A stretch of 64,000 nucleotides of DNA from Saccharina japonica (GCA_008828725.1 MEHQ01003146.1:62001-126000); one strand, 5' to 3'; counted from the first letter of the stretch, positions 51,501-54,365 are shown. Numbers and translations: made by a program. Notes: a model not told the origin generated them from the sequence alone.

Positions 51501-53157
51501 ACATGAACAAAAACACGAACGATCCCATTTAGTACCAAGTCGTATTGAGAGTTTTATCTACAGCAACGAGTGCGTATGGTATGATACAGATCGCACCACC
51601 ACACCGACGTGCTGGACACAGGCATCCGGCATAATCATGGCATGGACGTGTACCTTACGGGCGTGGCCGACCAACCAGCTCCATTAGCACCAACCACCAC
51701 TCACAACCGCAACCAACTGCTCCACAGCACAGAAAGCAGCACAGCTATCAATGGAAGAACAGCCAACGATCAGCACAGCACTACTACAAAGGAAGCACGG
51801 CCAGGAAGCAGAGCAGCTCCAGCTGGCGCAGCAACCTTTCTGGCATCGTACAATATGGTCTGGCGGACCCCATAGCTGGTCCTTCCAGCTCACAACAAAG
51901 CTTGGGCAAAGGGGTTGTGATCCTTCGCGTGCACAAGCCACTGTGTGGTTATATGTTGACAACCACTATCTACCGAGGCAAACGCCTCCAGTTAAGGAGC
52001 TACGGTAGCTAGAACCGTTTGTACCAACAATGCGCATTCCCAATGTATCGAAATGAGGGTTGAGGACACTCGGGAATGCTACGTATCGTTTCTCAGCGCT
52101 CGTCTTTCCACAGAACGGGGGTGTTGACAATATGTATGTACCCATGTACCCTCGAACAGAACGACGTGTTTTCGGGGAGAGATCTTGTCGAGGGCATTCG
52201 GAAACTATTATAGACATCAAGCATCAAACGTTGTCAGGAAAGCGAACCGAACTCTTCCAAAACGATCGGACCCCTGCTCGAAGACCAACAACGATCTTTG
52301 AGGTATTCCGCTCTCCGCAGAGCGCTAACCCTGCCCCTCTAACCCTACTTGGTGATATATGGGTGCCCGTCAAAAACTCCTGAGGTTTTTGACGCGAGCA
52401 GCTGTATCGCCATATCGTACCCCTCAAACAGACGAAAAACAAGTATTAATAGTATCTGAGGGAACGCGATGAACAAAACGTGGCGCAACATACAGCAGCA
52501 GCAGGGGTGCAATACACTGTGTACTGGATGCAATCTGTAAAATATATAAGACTGATGTCCATATAAAATACAGTGGCTTTCCAGGGATGGTTGGTATATA
52601 CTGCGGTGATACCTCGGGAGAGAAGCTCTGCCAGCCAGAAAGGGTTTACCCAGCACCACTTCACTCCGCGTACTGGTGGAGGAACATAGTACGACCACCC
52701 TTGCAATAGCAGCAGTACGCGTCGGTTCGCAACAAAATCGGTTCGCAACACAATGTGCAATCTTAATCTTGTATCCCTCTGTTCAACAGGTCCCTCAACA
52801 TCGGTGACTTACTGCTACTGTAGTGACTGTAGTACTACTATACTGATGTAAGTAAAGGCAATGTTTTGATCCAAGCTTGGATATTTCGTCCGACATTGAC
52901 GGGCGCGTGCAAATTACTACTGTACTATTACGGAGGACCATAGTGAATGGGACCAAATACTGTTGGTAAAAAAGGATAAATATATACGTTTTTGTGTCTA
53001 CTGTACCGTAGGTACTATTTACTATCGCCCCCCGTAATGCTACACCTTTTTACCGTGCACCAGGTAAGTATCTGGTATTACTAGTTATTATCTCACCACA
53101 CGAAGTGCCGAGTATGCCGCCGAAAGCCACGGCGGCCAGGGAGAAGCCGCGCCGCAT
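9148..53157 (-). CDS. Secreted multidomain WSC-domain protein gene, whole span
   Basis: Eleven exons join into one frame of 2331 nt (776 residues plus TAA). The joins are, from 5' to 3': 53157-53097 or 48696-48636, then 35425-35013, 32792-32646, 29730-29669, 26140-25986, 25078-25040, 22775-22639, 20591-20315, 18043-17919, 14386-13901 and 9576-9148. Most donors read GTGAGT or GTGAGC, every junction phase agrees, and domains run unbroken across junctions. Predicted order: signal peptide 1-20, F5/8 type C-like 22-162, WSC about 181-275, Thr/Pro linker 280-293, DUF2135-like 294-425, Cys-rich 432-472, a beta-rich segment 473-590, second DUF2135-like 590-776. The role is inferred as a cell-wall or extracellular carbohydrate-binding protein, because WSC and F5/8C modules bind glycans. 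No enzyme domain or membrane anchor is seen. Coding sequence is about 5-6% of the span; introns are full of mobile elements. Exon joins are read by eye, without transcript support. Confidence 0.8.
9577..12639. other. Intron 10 (part): unclassified repeats
   Basis: A G15 run at 9666; an M4b-like tail near 10250-10370 (GGGCTCCTCGTGTGAGGAGC, CACCCCTACAGTAG); a diverged duplicate pair at 10545-10640 and 11320-11410 sharing CTCCCAAGTACTACCAATAC/CTTCCAAGTACTACCAATAC. No coding sequence. Confidence 0.45.
11640..12070 (+). repeat. Short repeats with tRNA B-box-like motifs
   Basis: CACGGGTTCGAAACCGTG at 11880 and TTTGGGGTTCGAGACCCGTG at 12027, each followed by a T-run, and GTGGGGAAAAAAA-CAGGAA twice (11659 and 11850). 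They may be the heads of a second short SINE. Neither folds into a full tRNA. Confidence 0.4.
12640..13655 (+). repeat. Dispersed repeat R1, copy 1 (interrupted by M4)
   Basis: Matches 55610-56345 in the same orientation through many blocks: TTTTTATTTTTCAACTTACAATACT, CGAAACGTGCCTCTCACTCA, ACGACTCGCCACACC, CACCAGGAGCTCCGAAACGAT, CGTTTCAGGATGCAAAC and, beyond the M4 copy, TGTACCAGAAATAGCATTGC and CAGGGGCCCCT. No recognisable protein or ends. Confidence 0.65.
13263..13515 (+). mobile_element. MITE M4 copy with CGTG duplication
   Basis: 253 bp with ends GACGCGGGCTACGGTAGAGG and ATCGTAGCATGCGTC, flanked by CGTG on both sides. It interrupts the dispersed repeat at 12640-13655; the related copy at 55610-56345 shows the empty site (GAGCTATGCCGTTTTC). 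Confidence 0.9.
13901..14386 (-). CDS. Exon 10: beta-rich segment and first half of DUF2135-like domain B
   Basis: The exon opens AAGGWAGPGSAAIYDGSSSI, continues with a beta-rich stretch (GTVTLSGNFERDDG, AAFFLYRLDEDSEIG), and ends with a second DUF2135-like start: EELRIKLEWESDHYLQLFV, then TDPTGHMVSASNPTT before GTGAGT in phase 0. The pyrimidine tract TTTTTGTTTCGTTAAG supports the acceptor at 14386. High GC at third codon positions sets it apart from the AT-rich intron around it. I do not recognise the 100-residue segment before the DUF2135-like part. Confidence 0.78.
15685..17119 (+). mobile_element. hAT-type DNA transposon, non-autonomous, 1.4 kb
   Basis: The ends are inverted repeats, TAAGCCCTAGCGGCTAAGAC on the left and the complement of TAAGCTCTAGCGGCTAAGAC on the right, one mismatch in 20. 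The flanks carry a perfect 8-bp target duplication GTTCAGCC (15677-15684 and 17120-17127). Eight-base duplications point to hAT (P and Merlin are alternatives). Inside are many TAAGACA/TGTCTTA motifs, including AAGACATTTGTCTT at 15779, and a near-tandem duplication at 16770-17115. A 144-codon plus frame (15853-16287) resembles no transposase I know. The element sits inside a SINE relic. Confidence 0.88.
16770..17115 (+). repeat. Direct duplication of the right sub-terminal part of the hAT element
   Basis: Two units of about 170 bp follow one another. Each has TTATTGCC, GCAGGGA, AATAAGACAC, GGAACAGCGTC or GAAACAGCGTC, AAGACAAGCCCCTGCTGA, and ends with AAGACAT-TCTTAGCCGC. The second unit carries the true element end. 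Sub-terminal duplication of transposase-binding motifs is common in hAT elements. Confidence 0.75.
17430..17550 (+). repeat. Tandem duplication, about 70-bp unit
   Basis: TATAGCAGACGTATTATGCT with AAAAGGCCAGCAAC, then TATAGCAGACGCATCCTGCT with ATATGACCAGCGTA. Confidence 0.55.
17919..18043 (-). CDS. Exon 9: Cys-rich module
   Basis: After the strong acceptor CTCATGCATATCCAG the exon reads KCPQDSISSTGFPPCTRCPS and then GVVARGGSTFCTDAG. The spacing C-x12-C-x2-C-P-x-G and S-x-F-C resembles ephrin-receptor-like/TNFR-like Cys-rich modules. The first two bases complete the codon left by exon 8. The preferred donor is CTT before GTGAGC (phase 0), matching the AAG acceptor at 14386. An alternative donor (GTGTGT after 17939) would need an acceptor at 14376; both keep the frame. 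Confidence 0.68.
18222..18360 (+). mobile_element. MITE M4 fragments, two ends side by side
   Basis: GACGCGTGCTTTGATAGAGG starts at 18222 with a shortened family body; a second end, GACGCATGCTACGGTAGAGG, starts near 18330 in the same orientation. Neither has a matching far end close by. Confidence 0.55.
18422..18664 (+). mobile_element. MITE family M4b (GAGTC ends)
   Basis: Ends GAGTCGTCCCACGGTAGGGG and CTACAGTGGGATTGCTC. Internal parts (GAGCTCCTCACATGAG, CGCGCAACTCGA, AATGCGGTAGTCCAAAAAC, CGGTGGATACTCACGTGAGG) match the copies at 19968 and 51196. Flanks agree only partly. Confidence 0.75.
19968..20210 (-). mobile_element. MITE family M4b, inverted copy
   Basis: The reverse-oriented relative of 18422-18664. 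It starts CAATCTCACGGTAGGGGTAC and ends GCGCCCCTACCGTGCGATGACTC (quoted part shortened: CCCCTACCGTGCGATGACTC). It contains the complement of GGTAGTCCAAAAACAG. No clear duplication at its flanks. Confidence 0.72.
20315..20591 (-). CDS. Exon 8: second half of DUF2135-like domain A
   Basis: After the acceptor CCCCACACAG the exon (277 nt) opens in phase 0 with DVGMWVSGYKGEVHSEAYLS, then DAVLGDYEVWGTGGEGTKWT and ERFVATVTSYAESDC. The G-D/E-Y-x-V strand after an A/P-x-L-G turn is the conserved C-terminal half of DUF2135-like domains. It ends in phase 1 before GTGAGC. Its counterpart in the second unit is the last exon (DIGYM ... TMLGEYRVVAKN), so the exon boundary within the domain is kept in both copies, which supports internal duplication. 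Confidence 0.82.
20697..20958 (+). mobile_element. MITE M4 copy with GTTC duplication
   Basis: Ends GACGCGTGCTACGATAGATA and ACCGGACCATGCGTC, GTTC on both flanks (20693-20696, 20959-20962). The body is more diverged than in other copies. Confidence 0.85.
21855..22135 (-). mobile_element. MITE M4 copy, inverted, with duplicated end
   Basis: Begins GACTCATGCTAGGGTAGAGG and ends CCTCTATCGTACCACGCGTC. The last 40 or so bases plus flank (CCTCTATCGTA-CACGCGTC, then GTAAATACACCCCGAA) are repeated at once at 22160-22200. No matching target duplication. It holds an A15 run at 22014. Confidence 0.75.
22639..22775 (-). CDS. Exon 7: first half of DUF2135-like domain A
   Basis: This 137-nt exon ends in phase 0 before GTGAGC. 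It encodes CSTGSTEAALHITASWDRSG, then RSLNLHVIEPGGVEVADHS. The pattern L-x-x-x-x-x-W-D ... L-x-L-H-V-x-E-P-x-G is that of the DUF2135 (bacterial YfaP) beta-sandwich, where the motif is D-L-H-V-x-x-P-x-G. The exon B1 segment near 13.95 kb carries the same motif (LRIKLEWESDHYLQLFV). The acceptor (CTGTACAAG) has a poor pyrimidine tract; it is chosen because it gives the required phase. Confidence 0.7.
22953..23206 (+). mobile_element. MITE M4 copy with ATGT duplication
   Basis: Ends GACGCGTGCTACGATAGAGG and CTACCGTCGTTGCGCGTGTC, ATGT on both flanks (22949-22952, 23207-23210). It lies just upstream of exon 7, inside the intron. Confidence 0.87.
23663..24086 (+). mobile_element. MITE with CCCACACTAATTCC ends
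   Basis: Long inverted ends: CCAAGTAGTTTGTCCCCAAA and GGGACCAATTCTTAAGGGGT on the left mirror ACCCCTTAAGAACTGGTCCC and GGGGACAAACCACTTGG on the right. TA flanks both sides. About 424 bp; no coding content. Confidence 0.78.
24712..24965 (+). mobile_element. MITE M4 copy with TACC duplication
   Basis: A well-kept copy: ends GACGCGTGCTACGGTGAGAG and CTATCGGAGCATGCGTC, TACC on both flanks (24708-24711, 24966-24969), with the internal GCTCCTCAAGTGAGGAGCTC palindrome. A second, older M4-like tail (GAGCTCCTCAAGCGAGGAGC ... CTCTACCGTGACATGACTC) lies just left at 24620-24680. Confidence 0.9.
25040..25078 (-). CDS. Exon 6: Thr/Pro linker
   Basis: A 39-nt micro-exon, phase 1 at both ends, encoding ATPAPTPAIIPT between the WSC domain and the next module. 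The acceptor GGTTCCAG has an upstream pyrimidine-rich tract; the donor is CACAG followed by GTATGA. Both phases match their neighbours and the composition is typical of O-glycosylated linkers. Because both sides are phase 1 the gene could also skip it in frame, so this is the least certain exon. Confidence 0.6.
25986..26140 (-). CDS. Exon 5: end of WSC domain
   Basis: After the acceptor CTAATCTAG the first base completes the Glu codon left open by exon 4, giving GNE-CWCAGCE. The 155-nt exon continues with GAGTCNTPCAGDPSSTCGGD and MSMSLYQ, the conserved C-terminal half of WSC (C-N-x-x-C-A-G-D/N-P-x-x-x-C-G-G ... L-Y). It ends in phase 1 before GTGAGT. With exons 3 and 4 this makes a full WSC domain of about 95 residues with the family's cysteines in place. 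Confidence 0.85.
26230..27210 (+). mobile_element. Fold-back element A, interrupted by a Harbinger-type MITE
   Basis: Inverted ends of about 75 bp: GAGAATTGCCTTTCCGATGA near 26266 matches the complement of GGATAGACAATTCTCGATTA near 27150, and TCTTGAAACA pairs with TTCTTGAAAT beyond. The left interior is shared with element B at 32916-33410 (GAGATGTACTTTCCTCACAG, TCTCAAGATATCGA, CGAGCCTGTCAA, GTGGATCGATAC). No coding content recognised. Confidence 0.75.
26600..27092 (+). mobile_element. Harbinger-type hairpin MITE nested in fold-back element A
   Basis: The ends are GGCTGTTTCTTAA and TTAAGAAACAGCC with TGA on both flanks (26597-26599, 27093-27095). The inverted arms run on for about 170 bp each, through ATTTGTTTCAGTTCGATTTG on the left and a matching CAAATCGAACTGAAACAAAT on the right. 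Element B keeps the unoccupied site (TGTGAGCGG followed by AAAACTCTTGAAAAA), which confirms a later insertion. A 3-bp duplication and GGCTGTTT ends suggest Harbinger. Confidence 0.8.
28175..28395 (+). repeat. Tandem duplication, about 125-bp unit, two copies
   Basis: CCTCGACGATGCAAGATGGG with ATTCTAACACGCCCTA, and later CCTCGACGATGCAATGTAGG with ATTCCAACACTCCCTA; each is followed by GCGTTGCTG. Moderately diverged. Confidence 0.65.
28573..28845 (+). mobile_element. MITE M4 copy, right end eroded
   Basis: GACGCGTGCTACGGTACAGG opens a full-length body (ATCGGGCTCCTTAACCCAAA, GCAGCACTTTTATTTTCCTC). The stretch GAAATATTTTTCAGTGTATAC is doubled at 28670-28710. The right end is reduced to GGTGCGCCTCTATCTCGAATG. 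Confidence 0.8.
29669..29730 (-). CDS. Exon 4: central WSC segment
   Basis: A 62-nt exon starting in phase 0 after the acceptor ATCTCCCGACCAG and ending in phase 2 before GTGAGT. It encodes DCSAKCGEIAKHYYGLQQGN plus GA. The C-x-x-x-C pair, the tyrosines and GLQxGNE are the core of WSC domains. It is too short to find by ORF length; it is recognised by motif and by phase agreement with both neighbours. Confidence 0.85.
30005..30262 (+). repeat. Tandem duplication, about 125-bp unit, two copies
   Basis: GAATACCTGGTGCACTGCTG, then TATTTACCAATGTATCGGGT and GCGGCTTGCACCGCCG occur twice, starting near 30031 and 30147. High identity between units. A G11 run and GTGAGT follow at 30295. Confidence 0.8.
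31229..31478 (+). mobile_element. MITE M4 copy with AGCA duplication
   Basis: 250 bp, ends GACACGTGCTACGGTAGAGG and CCACCGTAGCATGCGTC, AGCA on both flanks (31225-31228, 31479-31482). Complete body. Confidence 0.9.
31668..31894 (-). mobile_element. MITE M4 copy, inverted, with AGTT duplication
   Basis: Ends GATCCATGCTACGGTTGAGG and CTCTATTGCAGCACTCGTC, AGTT on both flanks (31664-31667, 31895-31898). It contains a G12 run at 31746. A further partial M4 body (GATCGGGCTCCTTAACCCAA) lies between this copy and the previous one at 31570-31660. Confidence 0.87.
32314..32550 (+). mobile_element. MITE M4 copy, eroded right end
   Basis: GACGCGGGCTACGATAGAGG starts a diverged body (GATCGGGCTCCTTAACTAAA, GTGCGCAATATTGTTCAG, GCACAGAGAGCTCCTTAAGC). 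The right end is not recognisable. It ends about 25 bp before the repeated splice-donor units at 32571. Confidence 0.7.
32571..32660 (+). repeat. Repeated splice-donor unit, three degenerate copies
   Basis: Units of about 37 bp: ATCACTCACTTTAAGGATTA, then ATCACTCACGTCAAGCGTTA, then GCACTCACTTCAAGCGTTAT. The third is the true end of exon 3 (complement GAA followed by GTGAGT). The middle one repeats the last coding bases, and both outer units keep an intact GTGAGT on the minus strand. Confidence 0.8.
32646..32792 (-). CDS. Exon 3: linker and start of WSC domain
   Basis: This 147-nt exon is phase 0 at both ends. It begins VQLMTESADEE, which closes the F5/8C strand (LSITG-VQL). A Pro-rich linker (LPPRPAPTGG) follows, then GDYIGCFTDLIADRLLTT, the standard opening of a WSC domain (Y-x-G-C-F-x-D). 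It ends DAAITLE before GTGAGT. The next exon opens DCSAKC, so the junction reads TLE-DCSAKC, exactly the WSC continuation. The exon end and donor are partly repeated twice just downstream (see 32571-32660). Confidence 0.85.
32916..33410 (+). mobile_element. Fold-back element B
   Basis: The left part (GGCCGATTTTCCTTGTTGAT, GTTGCCTTTCCAATGTGAAT) is the inverted counterpart of the right part (ATTCTCATCTGAAAGGCAAT, TCAGGAAAATTCGGCTG). It is homologous to element A over most of its length and lacks the nested MITE. Confidence 0.72.
33411..35012. other. Intron 2 (part): mostly unrecognised
   Basis: GGCTAGAGTGGTTAGCCCTCGTGAC at 33493 looks like a tRNA-type A box (quoted part over-length motif shortened: GGCTAGAGTGGTTAGCC). 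A plus frame at 34170-34553 (127 codons) matches nothing known. 34750-34920 is a T-rich tract that ends near the exon 2 donor and resembles 41815-41880. Confidence 0.35.
35013..35425 (-). CDS. Exon 2: F5/8 type C-like (discoidin fold) domain
   Basis: The acceptor TTGTGTTTTCAG precedes 35425; the exon starts with two bases of a split codon and ends in phase 0 at a GTGAGT donor. It encodes 137 residues. Recognisable blocks are NGWDARNFGFGCLP, PANVLNASIDDDSRWSC, CELTLTLDEPQDIFELRMA, RNRTVDVWVDG and ENIWLSITG. This is the pattern of galactose-binding-like F5/8C domains found in secreted algal and marine bacterial proteins: a variable N-terminal loop with a W-S-C strand, a TLDEPQ turn, and a closing W-L-S-I-T-G-V strand completed by the first residue of the next exon. 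The likely ligand is a cell-wall glycan; that is inference from the fold. Confidence 0.82.
35990..36175 (+). mobile_element. TA-flanked MITE T2, old copy
   Basis: Left ACAGTACATGACACCTAATA, right TTTATGAAGGTGTATTGTAC. The interior (GGAAAATATGAAATTCGGCA, AAATTAGTGCAAAAAGCACC) matches the complement or body of the 49352 and 54511 copies. Confidence 0.65.
36384..36639 (+). mobile_element. MITE M4 copy, eroded ends
   Basis: CTACGATAGAGGTATCGC on the left, CCTCTAACCTAGCATGCGTC on the right, with body GGCTGATACATTTTCTGAAC and the palindrome GGAGCTCCTCACGTGAGGAG. The stretch CAGTCTTGTGTTGCAATACC gives the empty site for the TA MITE nested in the 54400 copy. Confidence 0.8.
36823..36902 (+). repeat. 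Conserved dispersed repeat R2, copy 2
   Basis: Same sequence as 2930-3012 with GCACTGCC in place of GCACGGCC. Downstream the two copies diverge at once. Confidence 0.65.
37850..38060 (-). repeat. Single diverged arm of the 42.6-kb hairpin family
   Basis: CGACATCCAACACACGCAAT, GTCCGTGCCGATTGGTCATC, TATGTGGTCACAAAACTACG and AGCAGGACCTACCCTGCTAG match the right arm of the hairpins. Short ends of the family (GTCGACGGGTAGAAAGGAAG with GTTTAATGTGAAGAACACAC) also occur at 46685 and 53608. Confidence 0.75.
38385..38715 (-). mobile_element. tRNA-derived SINE, copy 4
   Basis: Minus orientation: head GGTCGCCCCGGTGGTCTAGTAGG (complement of 38690-38712), B box GAGCTCGAGCCCC, body with GATCTGAGTTACG, and tail AAATGGGATGGGAAAAAAC near 38385. 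Confidence 0.82.
39175..40745 (+). repeat. Array of ATCGATAG-type palindromic repeats
   Basis: Dozens of variants of GGTATCGATAG and its complement CTATCGATACC. Between 39530 and 39835 a 42-bp unit repeats about seven times (TTGGTTCGGACGATAGGCAT, then CGATAGATCTTGCACC). Between 40260 and 40640 GATCGATACCTATTG recurs, with a 58-bp unit ATTTCAAATACCTATTGGCC repeated at 40500-40600. The array ends at the probable hAT element at 40746. Confidence 0.9.
40746..42412 (+). mobile_element. Probable hAT-type element with GGGTACCCG sub-termini
   Basis: The ends TAGAGGTGTTACCC and GGGTAACACCTCTA are perfect inverted repeats. Sub-terminal regions (40750-40910 and 42290-42400) hold many copies of GGGTACCCG and ACTCGCGAGTA-type palindromes. 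TAGAGGTG ends with CGGG/CCCG-rich sub-termini are a known hAT style. No 8-bp target duplication can be read (GTACCGAT on the left, CGGTTCAT on the right), so one flank may be rearranged. A minus-strand frame at 41578-41865 encodes a Ser-rich segment (QQSSSSSSQSSQGSNLSEGE) with no clear transposase match. Confidence 0.65.
41170..41575 (+). repeat. Imperfect tandem duplication inside the probable hAT element
   Basis: TACTTGATTTTAGT-GGACGAATA-type motifs and ATTTTTTACTTAATATTAGTATAGGTGGTCA occur twice about 250 bp apart (41180-41300 and 41455-41575). The first quoted motif is degenerate. Nothing else was recognised here. Confidence 0.5.
42605..42990 (+). repeat. Long hairpin in unit A
   Basis: The left arm (CAGGGTAGGTCTTGCCTGTC ... 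GGCACGGACACTGGG) pairs with the right arm (CCCAGTGTCCGTGCC ... GACAGGCAAGACCTACCCTG) over about 170 bp, around a loop of about 55 nt holding GTCGACGGGTAGAAAGG. The same hairpin recurs at 44637-45020. It is a potential replication or assembly obstacle. Confidence 0.85.
43071..43104 (+). repeat. Interstitial telomere-like tract, unit A
   Basis: CCCTAACCCTAACCCGAACC and CGAACCCTA: short TTAGGG-type repeats (complement). The matching tract in unit B lies at 45105-45133. Three or four units each, so not a telomere end. Confidence 0.75.
44637..45020 (+). repeat. Long hairpin in unit B
   Basis: Same arms and loop as the hairpin at 42605-42990 with a few differences (CACACACACACCCAG at the loop). 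A degenerate arm in the opposite orientation also lies at 37850-38060. Confidence 0.85.
46498..46498. other. Single ambiguous base (N) at the end of the tandem duplication
   Basis: N followed by A11 at the point where unit B stops. This is likely an assembly join across a tandem array, so the copy number may be wrong. Confidence 0.9.
46780..47225 (+). repeat. Degenerate tandem repeat with GAGCACCT motif
   Basis: TGAGCACCTATGACTATTGA, GCGAGCACCTAAATA, GCGAGCACCTGTG and TGC-GCATTTGCACCTTGA recur with irregular spacing of about 60-180 bp. No coding content recognised. Confidence 0.5.
47680..48045 (-). mobile_element. tRNA-derived SINE relic interrupted by a hAT MITE
   Basis: Tail TTTTTCCATCCCGATGATTA before the hAT MITE, body CGTAACTCATACCCGGGGTC, TTATCTCCCCAGTACGGTAT and GTGCCTTGTAGATTTCAGCA after it. 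The order and orientation match copies 4 and 5. Confidence 0.68.
47709..47926 (+). mobile_element. hAT-type MITE, 218 bp
   Basis: The ends CGGGGCATTTATTAGGTG and CACTAATTGATGCCCTG match the 49741-50296 element, and the body shares its GTTGCGC motifs and the stretch ACCGTTTTGCGCAACAG. The flanks GTCGTTAC (47701-47708) and GTCGTAAC (47927-47934) agree at seven of eight bases, as expected for an older 8-bp duplication. It is inserted in a minus-oriented SINE relic. Confidence 0.87.
48212..48545 (+). mobile_element. tRNA-derived SINE, copy 2
   Basis: Head GGTCGCCCCGTTAGAGTAGTGGTCAGC (A box within GTTAGAGTAGTGG), B-box region ATTACAAATCC, then TTGCTGAGAGAGCGCCTTCG, GGCGGAATCCGACGCAAGTC, and the 3' end GGCGAAGATAATAAATGGGATGG. 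Forward orientation, about 330 bp. Confidence 0.8.
48636..48696 (-). CDS. First exon, version B: signal peptide
   Basis: The ATG at 48696 opens MQRGFSLAALVFSGILDTSS, a signal peptide with 61 coding nt, ending in phase 1 before GTGAGG. It is the duplicate of the exon at 53097-53157 and sits 4.4 kb closer to the rest of the gene. Splicing to 35425 would give DTSS-A-ALELVTG. The core carries an extra polar residue and an Asp near the cleavage site compared with version A, so it may be a somewhat weaker signal. It could be an alternative promoter and exon, or a leftover copy. Confidence 0.7.
49352..49524 (+). mobile_element. TA-flanked MITE family T2
   Basis: Ends CAGTACAGGACGTCAAATAA and TATTAGGTGTCGTGTACTG with TA on each side; the inverted part continues through GAAACAGG/CCTGTTTC. 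A TA duplication and a 173-bp length fit a Tc1/mariner-derived MITE. Confidence 0.82.
49741..50296 (+). mobile_element. hAT-type MITE, 556 bp
   Basis: The ends are CAGGGCATTAATTAG and its complement CTAATTAATGCCCTG, flanked by a perfect 8-bp duplication CTTGCAAC (49733-49740 and 50297-50304). CAGGG ends and 8-bp duplications are typical of hAT. Sub-terminal GTTGCGC/GCGCAAC motifs are shared with the shorter relative at 47709-47926. No transposase is encoded. A GC-rich GGGCCCCCC patch lies at 49840-49870. Confidence 0.92.
50330..50660 (+). repeat. ACCGTCCCGTC minisatellite
   Basis: ACCGT(C/T)CCGTCC recurs about every 32 bp from 50455 to 50640, with outlying copies (in complement, GACGGGACGGTATG) near 50368. 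Spacers share GAAAAC/GAACAT-type pieces. Frames over it are by-products. Confidence 0.7.
50768..51135 (+). mobile_element. tRNA-derived SINE, copy 3
   Basis: Head GGTCGCCCCGATGGTCTATTGATGG, B box GAGTTCGAACCCC, body AACTGCTGAGATCGCC, GATGAGAGTCGGCGTGGG, GATCTGAGTTACGACCAAG, and the end GGCGAAGATTACAAATGGGATAG. A-to-B box spacing of about 50 nt is tRNA-like. Confidence 0.82.
51196..51441 (+). mobile_element. MITE family M4b with ACGC duplication
   Basis: Ends GAGTCATCCCACGGTAGGGG and CCCTACCGTGGGACTGCTC, flanked by ACGC on both sides (51192-51195, 51442-51445). It contains the perfect palindrome GAGCTCCTCACATGAGGAGC near 51232. The 4-bp duplication ties this family to M4. Confidence 0.85.
51446..53096. 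other. Between the two first exons: no supported gene
   Basis: A Q/A/T-rich plus frame at 51751-52008 (MEEQPTISTALLQRKHGQEA start) and two overlapping ones have no recognised domain. In the version A model this is intron 1; in the version B model it is upstream DNA. No element ends found. Confidence 0.35.
53097..53157 (-). CDS. First exon, version A: signal peptide
   Basis: The ATG at 53157 opens MRRGFSLAAVAFGGILGTSC, a classic signal peptide: two arginines, a hydrophobic core, small residues before cleavage. It ends in phase 1 before GTGAGA. That phase fits the F5/8C exon acceptor at 35425, giving GTSC-A-ALELVTG. It closely matches the exon at 48636-48696 in peptide, length (61 nt) and phase, and the upstream 200 bases are also alike. 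Either could be the live first exon. Confidence 0.7.
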
Positions 53158-53774
53158 GGTGGCCGTGAAGGCCAACCTCTGGAGGAAGCTACTGTAATAT
53201 ATATCAATGCTCAGTCGTGTCCTCTTTCTGCGTCGTTTGTACTCGGCGGTGCAGTAAGTAGTGCGTAAACAGGAAGAGGCAGTGGGGTTGGGAGGGTGTG
53301 CAATGGGGTGGAGCGGTGGGGCACGTTTCGTGATAGAGAGAACAACTGGTGTTGATTTTTGAGCAGCCGGCAGTGTGAGCACTTTGCGGTGGTTGAGATT
53401 CAGCAGTTTCATGTCTCTTCGGAGTATTATTGGGCAGGTCTGGCGATCGACTCAACCACCGGTATCTGTACGGCGGTGTATCATCATGCCTCGTGCCACG
53501 GGTTACACGGACGGGGTGATTGTGACGACCATACCGCAAAACTTGGGTTCCTGCGCGCGACGGTTGTGTACGAGCGGACGGAATCAAGCTCTGCATACGT
53601 ACTGCTGGATGTCGACGGGTAGAAAGGAAGGTTTAATGTGAAGAACACACACACACAGCAGTAGATGAACCTTTTAGGGTATACTGATTGTATACGAAGT
53701 ATGATACTTCGGATACAAGATTAGTGCCAGGACCAGAAGCACGTTCTACTGCTGCTGCTGCTGTTTGTTTGTTT

Positions 53775-54085
53775 TTTACATACCATTTATTATCTCCGCA
53801 CTTTTGTCTTTCGTAACTCAGATCCGGGGTCACAAAGTAGGCTCCAATCCCTCCTCCCCCACTACGGTTATGGCCTTGATTTTTATAGTGCAGGGGAACG
53901 CTCGTCGATCGTCATCGAATTTTGCCAGCTCACACTCTCGCGCTTTCCGCTACGTAGTCAAGATATTTATTTGCGAGAAAAAGTCCCTACGAGCATGCAC
54001 TCGGGGGGGCTCGAACTCACGATCTTGACTCCAACAAGCTCCGTGGTTACCTTCTAGCCCACCAGGGCGACCGCTTGTACTCTGT
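53775..54085 (-). mobile_element. tRNA-derived SINE, copy 5
   Basis: Minus orientation: head GGTCGCCCTGGTGGGCTAGAAGG, B box GAGTTCGAGCCC, body shared with copy 4 (complement of CTCGTCGATC-TCATCGAATTTTG and CACTCTCGCGCTTTCCGCTA). Confidence 0.82.
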
Positions 54086-54139
54086 ACGCCTGCTTGACGC
54101 ACAAGTTATATAATATAGGATTGAGTTTTCTATTTTCTT

Positions 54140-54365
54140 TTTTCTGTTCCTATCCTATTCATCATCTTCGCCTTTCTGGTCTCTCTGCGTCCTACTCGTA
54201 GTCGCGTAACTCTTATCCGGAGCCACACAGTAGGCTCTTGTCCCCTTCTCCCGTACTCCAGTTCGTGCCTTGCACTTTTATCTCGAGAAGAGTCGAGCCT
54301 TTTCTTGCCTCGTCGTCTCGCATCGAATTGCGCCTACCCGCGTTACCTACAGCTGCAGTACTTAC
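54140..54365 (-). mobile_element. tRNA-derived SINE, 5'-truncated copy 6
   Basis: Body only, minus orientation: CCTATCCTATTCATCATCTTCGCC, GTAACTCTTATCCGGAGCCA, CACAGTAGGCTC, CGTCTCGCATCGAATTG. It lies end to end with copy 5, and the M4 element at 54400 follows. Confidence 0.7.
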
